64,000 bases of DNA from Trichococcus palustris. Its GTDB lineage: Bacteria; Bacillota; Bacilli; Lactobacillales; Aerococcaceae. A program made the position numbers and the translations under genes. The DNA lies in assembly GCF_900114465.1 (NCBI RefSeq), contig NZ_FOTD01000001.1, positions 1-64,000 of the forward strand. The letters are read 5' to 3'. Positions 16,337 through 26,140 of this stretch are shown piece after piece (position 1 is the stretch's first letter; each line of letters starts with the position of its first letter). The notes under the pieces are model-generated. The model worked only from the letters and a program-made list of their open reading frames with translations, did no database searches and was not told the DNA's origin.

Positions 16337-17901
16337 TAATTGATGGACCAGAGTTTCAAAAAGCGTTGCCGATTATCGAAGCCATCGAAAACGCTGGCTA
16401 TGAAGCCTATTTTGTCGGTGGTTGTGTAAGGGATACGCTGCTGAACCTGCAAATTTCTGATGTCGACATCGCTTCAAGCGCCATGCCCGAAGAAATACAA
16501 CGGATTTTCCCGATTACGTTCGATGTCGGCATCCAGCATGGCACTGTAATGGTATTGTTCGAAAATCAGACCTATGAAATTACGACATTCCGGACCGAGT
16601 CGAAATACGAAAAATTCCGCAGACCGGAAAAGGTGGAGTATGTCCGTAGCCTGCAAGAAGATTTAAAACGCAGAGATTTTACAATCAATGCCATGGCTGT
16701 AAATAGGCGGGGAGAAATCAAAGATTTCTTCGATGGCCAAAAAGACCTGGAGCATAAATTGATTCGCGCAGTCGGAAATCCGGAGGAGCGCTTCCGAGAA
16801 GATGCCTTACGGATGATGCGCGCGGCCAGATTTATGAGCCAGCTGGATTTCCGCATCGAAGATGCAACCAGGGAAGCGGTGGTCGAGTACCATCCGTTGC
16901 TTTCGAAAATCGCTGTGGAGCGTGTCCGCGACGAATGGAATAAACTGCTGATAGGGCGTAACCGCAAAATCGGCATCAAATTTTTTGTCGAGACCAGGCT
17001 CTTCCAGATGTGTCCCGGTTTTCAAAATAAGGAAGACAACCTCGTTGACTTGGCACTTTTCCCTATGCAATTTCAAGGTACGACGATTGCCTGGATTGTG
17101 CTCGTCCACTTTTTGAAAATGGAAGATACTGACATCGAATCGTTTTTGCGGTCATGGAAATGCTCGCGCAAAGAAATTTCCGATATCCGGATGGGCGTGC
17201 ATGCCTTGAAAATAAGGATGCAGAAATTTTGGGATTATCCGTTGCTCTATGAAACCGGCATCGAGATTGCCTTGCAAGTGGAAGAAATCATCGAAGGCTT
17301 TGGCTTGACAAGCCAGACTGAACTACTGCTCGAATTGGACAGGACAATCCCGATCCATTCCATCAAGGATTTGGCTTTGGATGGGAAAGAGCTGATGGCG
17401 TTGCTGAAAATCAAACGCGGCGGACCTTTTCTGGGTGAAATTTTTGAGGACATCAAGAACCTCGTTTTGGCGGAAAAATTGGAAAACACGCCTACCGCAA
17501 TTAAAAATTTCATTTTAAAGAGGAGAATGATTTATTTGGATGAAATATTTACGGCACAATATACCGTGCAAAAAAAGGATCTGGCGTCTGAAGTCGGTTC
17601 GGGTATGTTGGAGGTGCTATCGACACCAGCGTTGTTAGCCATGATCGAGAATACCTGCAAGGAAATGGTTCAACTGCACTTGGACGAAGGTTTTACCACC
17701 GTGGGGACGCATGTCGACTTGACGCACAAAAAACCTTCACTGCCTGGAGCCGTCATTACGGTAGAAGTTAAATTCACCGAACAAAGCGGCAGCAAATATT
17801 ATTTCGAATGCCGAGCCCTCGATCAAGGCGTCGAGATTGGTTCTGCGAAACATACACGGGCAGTCGTCAATGCAAAAACGTTCATGGAAAAGCTGAAGTA
17901 G
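16333..17901 (+). CDS. cca: CCA tRNA nucleotidyltransferase continuous with a FlK-like hotdog thioesterase
   Basis: This single 522-codon frame encodes two proteins' worth of domains. Residues 1 to ~398 are a class II Cca: [12 protein letters not shown], the metal-binding DVD (DVDIAS), [10 protein letters not shown] and the C-terminal neck/tail helices. This part adds or repairs the 3' CCA of tRNA. Residues ~402-522 are a hotdog-fold thioesterase of the fluoroacetyl-CoA thioesterase type (EIFTAQYTV start, [22 protein letters not shown]), which would hydrolyse acyl-CoA or similar thioesters. Cca is of normal length at ~398, and no stop separates the parts. At the junction lies AGAGGAG (17519-17525), followed by TTG 17536 as an alternative start for a free 121-residue thioesterase. 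Whether the protein is a true fusion, a stop-loss event, or two products from nested starts is open. Confidence 0.85.
   Translation: MIIDGPEFQKALPIIEAIENAGYEAYFVGGCVRDTLLNLQISDVDIASSAMPEEIQRIFPITFDVGIQHGTVMVLFENQTYEITTFRTESKYEKFRRPEKVEYVRSLQEDLKRRDFTINAMAVNRRGEIKDFFDGQKDLEHKLIRAVGNPEERFREDALRMMRAARFMSQLDFRIEDATREAVVEYHPLLSKIAVERVRDEWNKLLIGRNRKIGIKFFVETRLFQMCPGFQNKEDNLVDLALFPMQFQGTTIAWIVLVHFLKMEDTDIESFLRSWKCSRKEISDIRMGVHALKIRMQKFWDYPLLYETGIEIALQVEEIIEGFGLTSQTELLLELDRTIPIHSIKDLALDGKELMALLKIKRGGPFLGEIFEDIKNLVLAEKLENTPTAIKNFILKRRMIYLDEIFTAQYTVQKKDLASEVGSGMLEVLSTPALLAMIENTCKEMVQLHLDEGFTTVGTHVDLTHKKPSLPGAVITVEVKFTEQSGSKYYFECRALDQGVEIGSAKHTRAVVNAKTFMEKLK
17536..17901 (+). CDS. Possible independently translated FlK-like thioesterase nested at the 3' end of cca
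   Basis: The reading [11 protein letters not shown] from TTG 17536 matches the usual N-terminus of small hotdog thioesterases, and AGAGGAG sits 10 bases upstream, within the last codons of the Cca part. An ATG at 17527 is also in frame but too close to the ribosome site. This entry marks an alternative product of the same frame, not a separate frame. The family's substrate in lactic acid bacteria is unknown. Confidence 0.5.
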   Translation: MDEIFTAQYTVQKKDLASEVGSGMLEVLSTPALLAMIENTCKEMVQLHLDEGFTTVGTHVDLTHKKPSLPGAVITVEVKFTEQSGSKYYFECRALDQGVEIGSAKHTRAVVNAKTFMEKLK

Positions 17902-18002
17902 CGAGCATCAGCCGAAATTCAAATCGTATTATTACTCATTTAATATAAATTATGATAAAATAGTCATATATTCAAAAAGTAAATATATCAGGAGTGATTT
18001 CG

Positions 18003-18482
18003 ATGAAAAAAGTAATGAAGAATCTAAGATTTATTTTTAGAAATGGCGAAACATGGACGATAAAACGTGAACACATCGGTGATCTTTGGATCAAGCAAGT
18101 AACGACAAGTTATGGCCGTATCGGAAACAGCAATTTCCAAGAGATTCACCCATGCGAATCGTTACGCATTGAAATCGCTCAAGAAGCGGATCATGTAAAC
18201 TCCAATGATATTAATCTGGGCGGTATCGAATCGGGGATGTTTGCCCGCGTTGCGAAATTCCAAGACATCGAAATGATGGATATCCTTTACCAAGACGAAG
18301 ATCATCCAAAATCGGATGTCATCGTTCAAGCTGATCGCATTTATTTCCCATACAAGGCTTTGGCCGAAACTGACGGAAATGACAACGAATTCCAATCATC
18401 CTTCGTCTCTTCGGATGAAAAATTATATATTGTGATTGACCCTGAAAAAGATGTAAAAGATATTTATCCAGACGTAAAATAA
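18003..18482 (+). CDS. Unknown 159-residue protein
   Basis: I do not recognise this protein. It has no signal peptide or membrane helix, is acidic (many D/E in the second half) and appears beta-rich, starting with a basic segment MKKVMKNLRFIFRNGETW. ATG 18003 has AGGAG at 17989-17993; an in-frame GTG at 17994 is too near that site. A TGA-TAAAAT extended -10 (17953-17961) and the strong terminator downstream make it a single-gene unit. It lies between cca and dinG, where B. subtilis carries birA and panBCD. Confidence 0.75.
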   Translation: MKKVMKNLRFIFRNGETWTIKREHIGDLWIKQVTTSYGRIGNSNFQEIHPCESLRIEIAQEADHVNSNDINLGGIESGMFARVAKFQDIEMMDILYQDEDHPKSDVIVQADRIYFPYKALAETDGNDNEFQSSFVSSDEKLYIVIDPEKDVKDIYPDVK

Positions 18483-18496
18483 ACCATACATATAAT

Positions 18497-18540
18497 GCAA
18501 AAAGGGGGACCAGAACACTTTTGTTCTGGTCCCTTTTTGC
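18497..18540 (+). terminator. Strong, probably bidirectional terminator
   Basis: GGGACCAGAACA pairs with TGTTCTGGTCCC, flanked by an A-run and a T-run that extend the stem. Confidence 0.92.
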
Positions 18541-18750
18541 ATGGCGCCCGGCATGTGCGCCAACTTGGCGGTGAGCGTTGAATCCCAAGAAGTCAGTAGC
18601 CGCAGTTTCTGGACCGCAAGACTGCAAATGATTTTTCCCCAAGACCCTATTTATTTTGCACAAGGCCTATAATCCAGAAGCTTTTTTTAGTAGAATAGGG
18701 ATATTAGATCATGACAGGAGACGTTTCTGTTGAATTAGGAGACTTTATTT

Positions 18751-21501
18751 ATGAAAAGAACGTATGCTATTGTCGACCTGGAGACAACGGGGTCCAGTTT
18801 TAATCGAGGGGATCGCATCATTCAATTTGGGTGCACGCTACTTCAGGAAGATAAGATAGTGCAAGAAATGAATATCACCATTAATCCGGGAAGGAAAATT
18901 CCGGCTGTCATAGAAAAGTTGACGGGAATCACAAATCAGGATGTGAAAGATGCGCCCTATTTTGATGATGTCTGTGATTTTATTTTCAACACGTTGGAAG
19001 ACTGCATTTTTGTGGCGCACAATGTCCATTTTGATTACCATTTTTTGAACAGCTCTTTTAGCGAACTCGGAAGAGCGCCGCTCAATCTGCGCGCAATGGA
19101 CACAGTCGAGCTGACGAAGATATTATTTCCAACCCTCTCAAGCTATCGTTTGGGGGATCTTTCCTCCCTATTCCAGCTGAACCATTCCCATGCGCATGAT
19201 GCCGCCAGCGATGCGCATGCAACGGCCGAACTGTTCTTGCTGCTGAAAGAAAAAGCGGTGCATCTGCCACTCGTTACCCTAGAAAAATTAAATATTCTTT
19301 CCGAGTTTTGTCAAATGAACAACTCGTCTTTTTTTTACGACTGTTATGAAGAAGCGAAAGAAATGCGATTACCGTTGGGAAAGCATGTCTATGTAAAAAA
19401 TGGGATAGCGCTTCGCGAAAAAGAACGGATCAGTGAGCAGACAGCCTATCGTCAGAAAAACGTTGCGGATTTTATGAAGGCCTCACAGCAGATACTGCAG
19501 GAGCAGGGATTCCAGAACCGCCCAGATCAGTTGCGGATGATGGGAGCGGTATCCGATTTCATGGATGAGCCACCGGAAGAAAATCTGGCAATCGAGGCAG
19601 CCGCTGGAATCGGTAAAACCTTGGCTTATCTGTTGCCGGTGGCTTTTCATGCCACGCCTGAAAATAAAGTGGTCATCAGCACGTCCACTTTGCTGCTGCA
19701 GGAACAAATTTTGGATAAAGAAATGCATCAACTGAAACGCATGCTGCCTTTTGAACTGTTGGTCAGTTCATTGAAGAGTAAAGGGAATCTTATCCATTTG
19801 GAAAAAATTGCCAAACTACAGCTTGATACGCTTGCGAAGAAAGAGTCGCTGGTCATGATGAGCATTTTTGTTTGGCTGACCGAAACGCTGACCGGAGACA
19901 TCAATGAATTAAGTCAAAGCCACACGGTCGATTTACTGGGGCAAAAATTGACATACAGCAGCCAGGATGCTCCGTTGACCGGCGTTTGGGAACAAGACGA
20001 TTTCTATGCTTCCAACAACCGGAAGGCTGAAAAAGCAAGCATCATCGTGACGAATCATGCTTTTTTAAGCCACCATATACAGGATATCGCATTCCTGCAA
20101 TCTGCCAACAACATGACGCTGTTGTTGGATGAAGCGCATCAATTTCCCCGTATTTTCCAAGAAAGCCTGAAAGAAACCTTCGAACTTTCCCTATTGAAAC
20201 GAAGGATGAGAAGATTCGCGATGTATTTGCGGGATTTCCGGGAGGGCGAAGAAAAAAATCGGGGGGATAACCAACTGCTGTACGATCTATTCAACTTCGA
20301 GTTCGCTGTCGATCAATTCTACCAAGCGCTGTCGGATGCTGAGGAGCTGTTGATGGAATCCTTTGCAGCGGACAGAAAAGGAAAACAGGGGAGCATCTAC
20401 CTTGAACGGGAGTTCCAGGCAGAACAGCGCGTCATCAAAATGGATAAAAAGTTGAAGCAGTACGTAAGCGAAGTTATCTTTTCGGGGGAGCGCTGTTTGG
20501 TCAACACCGGCGCGCTCGATGATCCGATGTTGGGGTTGCGCGGGCAGTCCTTGCTGAAAGAAACGGAATCAGTGAAGCGCATGCTGGATGACTTCCTTTC
20601 GGATGACGAAACAATCTACTATGTATTGATCTGCACATGGGAAAATGACGTGCTGTCATTAAAAATCGAGAAAAATTATTTGCGGAGTTCCGAAAAAATC
20701 CGCCAGTTATTGCATGACTCCTTCGGGAAAATAATCTATGTGAGCTCCTCGCTGAGGGTGGATGGCACCTTCGCCTATTTCAAAGAGAAGGTCGGGGAAC
20801 CTTCTCTACGAGAGCTGACGTATGCTTCACCCTACAATCTTGCGGAGCGGTTGAAAATATTTGTTCCTGCCGACATAAGTGCCATCACGTCGCTGGAGGA
20901 TAAGGAAGCAGCAAAACAGATCGTGCAGATGCTCCAACAGATTGTCCTGCCCTTGCAAAGGAAGGCGTTGGTCTTGTTCACATCCAATCAATTGTTGGAG
21001 GATGTGTTCAGCGCATTGAAATCACAGGAAAACAGAGCAGCTGACGGTCCGGAAATATTGGCCCAGGGTTTCTCGGGGAGCCGCAGAAGAATGCATAACC
21101 GATTCACGTCAGCAGCCACAGCGGTTTTGTTGGGATCCGCCTCCTATTGGGAGGGCGTCGATTTCGCGGATCAGGCTGTCGAGATATTAGTGATAACCCG
21201 TTTGCCTTTTGAACCACCCTATCGCCCTGAAAGTCTAGCCTTCGAAGACTATTATGCAAAAAGGCGCAAGAGCGCATTCTATGCGGAATTTTTACCGCGG
21301 GCGATGGTTCGCCTGAAGCAAGGCGCGGGTAGGCTTGTTCGCTCGGAAAATGCAAGAGGTGTGATCCTTTGCTTGGATAATCGCTTAGTGCACAGCTCCT
21401 ATAACAACAATATTAAAAATGCGCTGCCGGAAAATGTTTTGATTGAAGAATTGCCTTCCGGGGAAATAAGCGAAAAAATGGCTGCTTTTTTGAAAAAATA
21501 G
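18751..21501 (+). CDS. dinG: DinG-family helicase-like protein with N-terminal DnaQ-type 3'-5' exonuclease
   Basis: The 916-residue protein begins with a DEDDh exonuclease domain (Exo I DLETTG at ~9-14, Exo II HNVHFDYHFL near 91, Exo III HDAASDAHATAELF near 148). It continues with an XPD/DinG-like superfamily 2 core: Walker A AAGIGKT near residue 285, DEAH near 465 and a C-terminal helicase half with GAGRLVRSE. There is no four-cysteine iron-sulfur cluster between motifs, as in other Bacillota DinG proteins, which act mainly as 3'-5' exonucleases. Position before ypmB and aspB matches B. subtilis. Confidence 0.92.
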   Translation: MKRTYAIVDLETTGSSFNRGDRIIQFGCTLLQEDKIVQEMNITINPGRKIPAVIEKLTGITNQDVKDAPYFDDVCDFIFNTLEDCIFVAHNVHFDYHFLNSSFSELGRAPLNLRAMDTVELTKILFPTLSSYRLGDLSSLFQLNHSHAHDAASDAHATAELFLLLKEKAVHLPLVTLEKLNILSEFCQMNNSSFFYDCYEEAKEMRLPLGKHVYVKNGIALREKERISEQTAYRQKNVADFMKASQQILQEQGFQNRPDQLRMMGAVSDFMDEPPEENLAIEAAAGIGKTLAYLLPVAFHATPENKVVISTSTLLLQEQILDKEMHQLKRMLPFELLVSSLKSKGNLIHLEKIAKLQLDTLAKKESLVMMSIFVWLTETLTGDINELSQSHTVDLLGQKLTYSSQDAPLTGVWEQDDFYASNNRKAEKASIIVTNHAFLSHHIQDIAFLQSANNMTLLLDEAHQFPRIFQESLKETFELSLLKRRMRRFAMYLRDFREGEEKNRGDNQLLYDLFNFEFAVDQFYQALSDAEELLMESFAADRKGKQGSIYLEREFQAEQRVIKMDKKLKQYVSEVIFSGERCLVNTGALDDPMLGLRGQSLLKETESVKRMLDDFLSDDETIYYVLICTWENDVLSLKIEKNYLRSSEKIRQLLHDSFGKIIYVSSSLRVDGTFAYFKEKVGEPSLRELTYASPYNLAERLKIFVPADISAITSLEDKEAAKQIVQMLQQIVLPLQRKALVLFTSNQLLEDVFSALKSQENRAADGPEILAQGFSGSRRRMHNRFTSAATAVLLGSASYWEGVDFADQAVEILVITRLPFEPPYRPESLAFEDYYAKRRKSAFYAEFLPRAMVRLKQGAGRLVRSENARGVILCLDNRLVHSSYNNNIKNALPENVLIEELPSGEISEKMAAFLKK

Positions 21502-21598
21502 TGGCATCAGATATTCCCACATTCCCAACTTTCATGTATTATTAATAATTGAATCAAAGTGTATTAAAAGTGTTTAAATTTAAAGGGAAGTGATTCAT

Positions 21599-22075
21599 TT
21601 GAAGAGGAAAATCACTGTGGGGACGATCATCCTTCTGTTTCTGTTGATCGCCAGCTCTTACACGATATTTTATCGTGCCCAACAGCCGATGATGCAAGCG
21701 CAAAAAGAAGCTGTCATCATAGCTAAAAAAGAAGCGAACATTCAGAAAGTTGAAGACTTTTACTGGTACAATGGTTCCGAGACATACTTCACCGTCGCGG
21801 GAACAGACAACAAAAACGAAGAGTTGTATGTCATCATCAAAAAAAGTGGCGGCAGCACGACGATTTTAAATACAGCAGAAGTTGTCACCGAAAGTGAGGC
21901 AAAATCCATCACGCAGGCAGATAAAGCTCCTAAGTATATATTGGAAGCTAGGCTGGGTATCGAAAACGATGAACCGGTATGGGAAGTCACTTATAAAAAC
22001 GAAAATGGTACGATCGGCTATTATTTAATATCGGCTCTTTCTGGTAAATGGGTGCGAGATATTGAAAATATATAA
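21599..22075 (+). CDS. ypmB: Membrane-anchored YpmB-like protein (DUF5590)
   Basis: The 158-residue protein has one N-terminal hydrophobic helix (about residues 4-24) and an extracytoplasmic PepSY-like alpha/beta domain. TTG 21599, with AAAGGGAAG upstream, gives the expected short basic start; GTG 21590 is in frame but overlaps the ribosome site. It lies between dinG and aspB as in B. subtilis. Function is unknown. The aspB start follows 15 bases after its stop. Confidence 0.83.
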   Translation: MKRKITVGTIILLFLLIASSYTIFYRAQQPMMQAQKEAVIIAKKEANIQKVEDFYWYNGSETYFTVAGTDNKNEELYVIIKKSGGSTTILNTAEVVTESEAKSITQADKAPKYILEARLGIENDEPVWEVTYKNENGTIGYYLISALSGKWVRDIENI

Positions 22076-22090
22076 TATGGAGTGATTGAA

Positions 22091-23281
22091 ATGGTAAAAA
22101 TTTCTGAGAGAATGAAAAAAATTAGTGAATCCCCGACGTTGGCAACATCCGCAAAAGTAAACGCGATGAAAGCGAAGGGTTTAGATATCATTAACCTTAC
22201 TGTTGGGGAACCGGATTTTGATACGCATAGCTCCATTCTGAATGCTGCTGTAGAAGCAATCCAATCAAATAAGGCAAATCACTACACCCCGACAGCCGGC
22301 ATTCTTCCTTTGCGTCAAGCCATTGTTGACTATCATCAAAAGTATGATGGCGTGAGCTACGGCGTGAATCAGGTCATCGTGACGGAAGGGGCAAAAAATG
22401 CTTTATATACGCTTTTCCAAGTGATCTTGAACGCGGGGGACGAAGTGCTTATCCCTGCTCCCTACTGGGTGAGCTATACGGAACAAGTGAAGCTTGCTGA
22501 GGGGGTCAACGTCATTGTTGAAGCGAAGCCTGAGAATGAATTTAAAGTGACCTTGGCGCAATTGGAAAGCCACCGTACCGATAAAACCGTAGCCATTATT
22601 TTGAATTCTCCATCAAATCCTACCGGAACGATCTATACGCCGGAAGAACTGAAGGAAATCGGCGAGTGGGCAGTAGCCAACAACATCCTAATCATCGCAG
22701 ATGAAATTTACTACCGTTTAGTTTATAACGGAAACAAAGCCATTTCAATCGCGTCTCTTTCAGAAGAAATCAAAAACCAAACAGTCATCATCAATGGGGT
22801 ATCCAAGACATATGCGATGACCGGCTGGAGAATCGGGTATGCAATCGGAAATGCTGAAATCATCGGCAAAATGGTGGAACTATCCAGCCATTCGACAAGC
22901 AATCCGGCTGGCCCTAGTCAATACGGCGCTTTAGCCGCTTTAGCGGGTCCACAAGATTTCGTGGAAGACATGCGCAAAGCCTATGAGGAACGTTTAAACT
23001 TCTTTTTCCCATTGGTGCAAAGCATTCCTGGATTCAAAGTGTCGAAATCAAAAGGCGCTTTCTACCTTTTCCCTAACGTGAAAGAAGCAGCCGAAATGTG
23101 CGGTTTCGCCGAAGTAAAAGATTTCACCTTGGCGTTGATCGAAGAAGCGCATGTGGCTTTGGTATCCGGCGATGGTTTTGGTTACCCGGATTACGCAAGA
23201 ATAAGTTATACTGTTAACAATGACCTGCTTGCCGAGGCAGTAGATCGCATTAAGAAATTTATTGAAACACATAAAAAATAA
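22091..23281 (+). CDS. aspB: Aspartate aminotransferase, class I
   Basis: The 396-residue PLP enzyme of aminotransferase subgroup I-beta has the NSPSNPTGT motif and the PLP lysine in [15 protein letters not shown]. It interconverts aspartate and oxaloacetate with 2-oxoglutarate/glutamate. ATG 22091 follows GGAG by eight bases. It is immediately followed by asnS, linking aspartate and asparagine metabolism to tRNA charging as in B. subtilis. Confidence 0.93.
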   Translation: MVKISERMKKISESPTLATSAKVNAMKAKGLDIINLTVGEPDFDTHSSILNAAVEAIQSNKANHYTPTAGILPLRQAIVDYHQKYDGVSYGVNQVIVTEGAKNALYTLFQVILNAGDEVLIPAPYWVSYTEQVKLAEGVNVIVEAKPENEFKVTLAQLESHRTDKTVAIILNSPSNPTGTIYTPEELKEIGEWAVANNILIIADEIYYRLVYNGNKAISIASLSEEIKNQTVIINGVSKTYAMTGWRIGYAIGNAEIIGKMVELSSHSTSNPAGPSQYGALAALAGPQDFVEDMRKAYEERLNFFFPLVQSIPGFKVSKSKGAFYLFPNVKEAAEMCGFAEVKDFTLALIEEAHVALVSGDGFGYPDYARISYTVNNDLLAEAVDRIKKFIETHKK

Positions 23282-23316
23282 CCAGTTTTTTATGGAAAAA
23301 AAGGGGTCGACGAGAG

Positions 23317-24615
23317 TTGTCATTAATTACAATGGATCAAGCGAAAGATTATGTAGGAAAAGAAATTTCCATCGGAGCTTGGGTGACAAATAAAAGAAGC
23401 AGCGGGAAAATCGCATTTCTGCAATTACGGGATGGCACTAATTTCTTTCAAGGGATTGTTCTGAAGAATGAGGTCGGCGAAGAATTATTCGACACAGCGA
23501 AATCTTTGACGCAAGAAACTTCCATTATCGTAAAAGGGATTGTACAGGAAGATACCCGGTCGAAATTGGGTTATGAGTTATTGATAACCGGAATCGAAGT
23601 TGTCGGAGAAAGCCATGATTATCCGATCACACCAAAAGAACACGGAACGGACTTCCTGATGGATCATCGCCACTTATGGTTGCGTTCATCAAAACAACAT
23701 GCCATCATGAAAATCCGTAACGAAATCATTCGTGCCACCTATGAGTTCTTCAACAAAGAAGGGTTCATGAAAGTCGATCCGCCGATTTTAACAGGCAGCG
23801 CTCCTGAAGGGACAACCGAATTATTCCACACCAAATATTTCGATGAAGAAGCTTATCTGTCTCAAAGCGGGCAACTATACATGGAAGCCGCTGCAATGGC
23901 TTTCGGGAAAGTATTTTCCTTCGGGCCTACTTTCCGTGCTGAAAAATCCAAGACACGTCGTCATTTGATCGAGTTTTGGATGATCGAACCTGAAATGGCG
24001 TTTATGCATCAGGAACAAAGCCTGGAGGTTCAAGAAAAATATGTCGCTTATCTGGTCCAATCCGTATTGGATAATTGTGACCTTTTCTTGGATACGCTCG
24101 AACGCGACAAGGAATTGCTGAAGAAATATACACAATTACCGTATGATCGCATCTCTTACGACGATGCCGTCGCTTTATTGATTGAAAACGGCTTTGATGA
24201 CATCGTTTGGGGGGATGACTTTGGGTCGCCGCACGAAACGTTTATCGCAAATCAATCGGACAAACCTGTCTTTATTTTGAATTATCCGAAAGCGATCAAA
24301 CCTTTTTATATGAAGGAACACCCAGAACGCACCGATGTCGTTTTATGTGCGGACATGATTGCCCCTGAAGGATACGGAGAAATTATCGGCGGCAGTGAAC
24401 GGGAAGTCGATTACGATCGCTTGAGCCAACAAATCGAAAAATTTGGTTTGAGTACGGAGGATTATTCTTGGTATTTGGATTTAAGAAAATACGGTTCGGT
24501 CCCTCATTCCGGATTCGGTTTGGGCTTGGAAAGAATGGTGACGTGGATTTCCGGAACAGAGCATATCCGTGAATCGATTCCATTCCCGCGCTTGCTGAAC
24601 AGAATTTATCCATAA
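23317..24615 (+). CDS. asnS: Asparagine-tRNA ligase
   Basis: The 432-residue class IIb synthetase has an N-terminal OB-fold anticodon-binding domain (residues ~1-110), motif 2 ([20 protein letters not shown]) and motif 3 ([13 protein letters not shown]). It charges tRNA-Asn. The TTG start at 23317 with AAGGGG upstream is favoured; ATG 23332 would drop conserved residues. There is no T-box leader in the 35-base gap after aspB. Confidence 0.94.
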   Translation: MSLITMDQAKDYVGKEISIGAWVTNKRSSGKIAFLQLRDGTNFFQGIVLKNEVGEELFDTAKSLTQETSIIVKGIVQEDTRSKLGYELLITGIEVVGESHDYPITPKEHGTDFLMDHRHLWLRSSKQHAIMKIRNEIIRATYEFFNKEGFMKVDPPILTGSAPEGTTELFHTKYFDEEAYLSQSGQLYMEAAAMAFGKVFSFGPTFRAEKSKTRRHLIEFWMIEPEMAFMHQEQSLEVQEKYVAYLVQSVLDNCDLFLDTLERDKELLKKYTQLPYDRISYDDAVALLIENGFDDIVWGDDFGSPHETFIANQSDKPVFILNYPKAIKPFYMKEHPERTDVVLCADMIAPEGYGEIIGGSEREVDYDRLSQQIEKFGLSTEDYSWYLDLRKYGSVPHSGFGLGLERMVTWISGTEHIRESIPFPRLLNRIYP

Positions 24616-24663
24616 TGATTTTGCTGGCTGTGCGTTAACGTGCTGAATAAAATAAAAAAAATA

Positions 24664-24707
24664 GAAGTGGGACAAATAGAAAAAATATTTGTTCCACTTT
24701 CTGTTAT
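24664..24707 (+). terminator. Hairpin between asnS and dnaD
   Basis: AAGTGGGACAAATA pairs with TATTTGTTCCACTT over about 14 bp with a short A-rich loop (one mismatch). The T-tract is interrupted, so it may be only a partial terminator. Confidence 0.6.
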
Positions 24708-24721
24708 GAAAGGAGACGGCC

Positions 24722-25429
24722 ATGTCTTACGATGGTTTATTGAAATGGCTTGAAGAAGGGGATACTGTGGTTTCGAATGTGTTGTTGCAAAATTACAGAA
24801 GAGTTGGCCTTACGGATTCCGAATTCATCTTCATCCTGCAAATAAAGGCTTATATCGATAAAAATACACCCTTTCCGAACCTGTCCCTCATCGCAGAATT
24901 TATGGGCGTGTCAGAAAAAGAGGTCTTTTCTCTTTTGCATATTCTATTGCAGAAGAAAGTCATTCTGATGGAAACGAAAAATGACAAAAGTGGGAAAGTG
25001 GAGGACACCTATTCTTTGCAGCCGTTGTATCAAAGACTTTTCCTGCTGCTCGAGCGCGACAAACAGAAAGCTGTTCCTGAGAAGCAAGCCGTAGATATCA
25101 TGACGATGTTCGAACAAGAATTCGGCAGAAATCTGTCGCCCATCGAAATGCAGACGATTGCCAGTTGGATGGATACCGATCATTATCCGATTGATTTGAT
25201 CGAAGCTGCTTTGCGTGAAGCGGTATTGAATCAGGCCTACAGCTTAAAATACATTGATCGGATTTTGCTGTCTTGGGAAAAGAAAAATATTCGTTCTGCA
25301 AAAGATGTCTTGAACCAATCCAAAAGGACACAGGGAGGCAATGCTAAGTTCGACGAAATGAATGCAAATGCCGAATATGACCTGGAAGTTCCCTTGTTCA
25401 ATTGGTTGGATTCTGAACCAAACAGCTGA
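24722..25429 (+). CDS. dnaD: DNA replication initiation protein DnaD
   Basis: The 235-residue protein has the N-terminal winged-helix oligomerisation domain (~1-110) and the C-terminal DnaB/DnaD domain with the YIDRILLSWEKKNI segment near residue 178 (YxxxIxxxW motif). It helps DnaA-dependent and PriA-dependent loading of the replicative helicase. AAAGGAG precedes the ATG. nth follows after 14 bases. Confidence 0.9.
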   Translation: MSYDGLLKWLEEGDTVVSNVLLQNYRRVGLTDSEFIFILQIKAYIDKNTPFPNLSLIAEFMGVSEKEVFSLLHILLQKKVILMETKNDKSGKVEDTYSLQPLYQRLFLLLERDKQKAVPEKQAVDIMTMFEQEFGRNLSPIEMQTIASWMDTDHYPIDLIEAALREAVLNQAYSLKYIDRILLSWEKKNIRSAKDVLNQSKRTQGGNAKFDEMNANAEYDLEVPLFNWLDSEPNS

Positions 25430-25443
25430 CGAGGAGAAGGTAT

Positions 25444-26091
25444 ATGTTATCTAAGAAAATGACGATCGAAGCAGTCAAAGTAATGGGCGAATTGTTTCCG
25501 GAAGCGCAGTGCGAATTGATCCATGAGAATGTATTTCAGCTGCTGATCGCGACGATGCTGAGTGCGCAAGCAACCGACGTTTCCGTAAACAAGGTAACAC
25601 CGGATTTGTTCGCCAAATTCCCTACCCCCATGGCCTTTTTGGCGGCGCCTCTAGAGGAAGTGATGGCAGCCATCAAGTCAATCGGGTTGTACAGGACGAA
25701 GGCTACAAACATCCAAAAATGTTGCGGCCGATTAATGGAACATTTCGGCGGGGAAGTGCCGAGCGGACTGGATGAACTGATGTCCCTGCCGGGGGTCGGC
25801 CGCAAGACGGCAAACGTCGTGATGAGCGTCGGTTTCCATATCCCGGCAATCGCTGTGGATACCCATGTCGAAAGGATCTCCAAGCGGCTCAGGATTGCTC
25901 CACAAAAGGCTACCGTCTTGGAAGTGGAGCAAATATTGATGAAGAAACTGCCCAGGGAAATGTGGTCGGATGCGCATCACCAAATGATCTTTTTCGGGCG
26001 ATACCATTGCACCGCAAGAAATCCGAAATGTGAGGTTTGCCCGCTGCTCGCCATCTGCGCTGACGGGAAGAAAAGGATGCATCTAAAATAA
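25444..26091 (+). CDS. nth: Endonuclease III
   Basis: The 215-residue DNA glycosylase/AP lyase has the helix-hairpin-helix LPGVGRKTANVV with the catalytic lysine, the catalytic aspartate in VDTHVERI, and a C-terminal [4Fe-4S] cluster motif C-x6-C-x2-C-x5-C (CTARNPKCEVCPLLAIC). It removes oxidised pyrimidines. It is co-transcribed with dnaD. Confidence 0.95.
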   Translation: MLSKKMTIEAVKVMGELFPEAQCELIHENVFQLLIATMLSAQATDVSVNKVTPDLFAKFPTPMAFLAAPLEEVMAAIKSIGLYRTKATNIQKCCGRLMEHFGGEVPSGLDELMSLPGVGRKTANVVMSVGFHIPAIAVDTHVERISKRLRIAPQKATVLEVEQILMKKLPREMWSDAHHQMIFFGRYHCTARNPKCEVCPLLAICADGKKRMHLK

Positions 26092-26130
26092 GAGGAGGAC
26101 CGGACAAAAGTCCGGGCCTCCTCTTATTTT
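26085..26130. terminator. Bidirectional terminator between nth and ponA
   Basis: AAAATAAGAGGAGG pairs with CCTCCTCTTATTTT, with an inner CGGAC/GTCCG stem. It serves the converging nth and ponA genes and overlaps the nth stop codon. Confidence 0.92.
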
Positions 26131-26140
26131 GTTGGGAATC

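Noticed and set aside
23282-23316. Possible T-box leader before asnS
   Set aside because: The gap after aspB is only 35 bases and contains no specifier loop or TGGNACC-type box.
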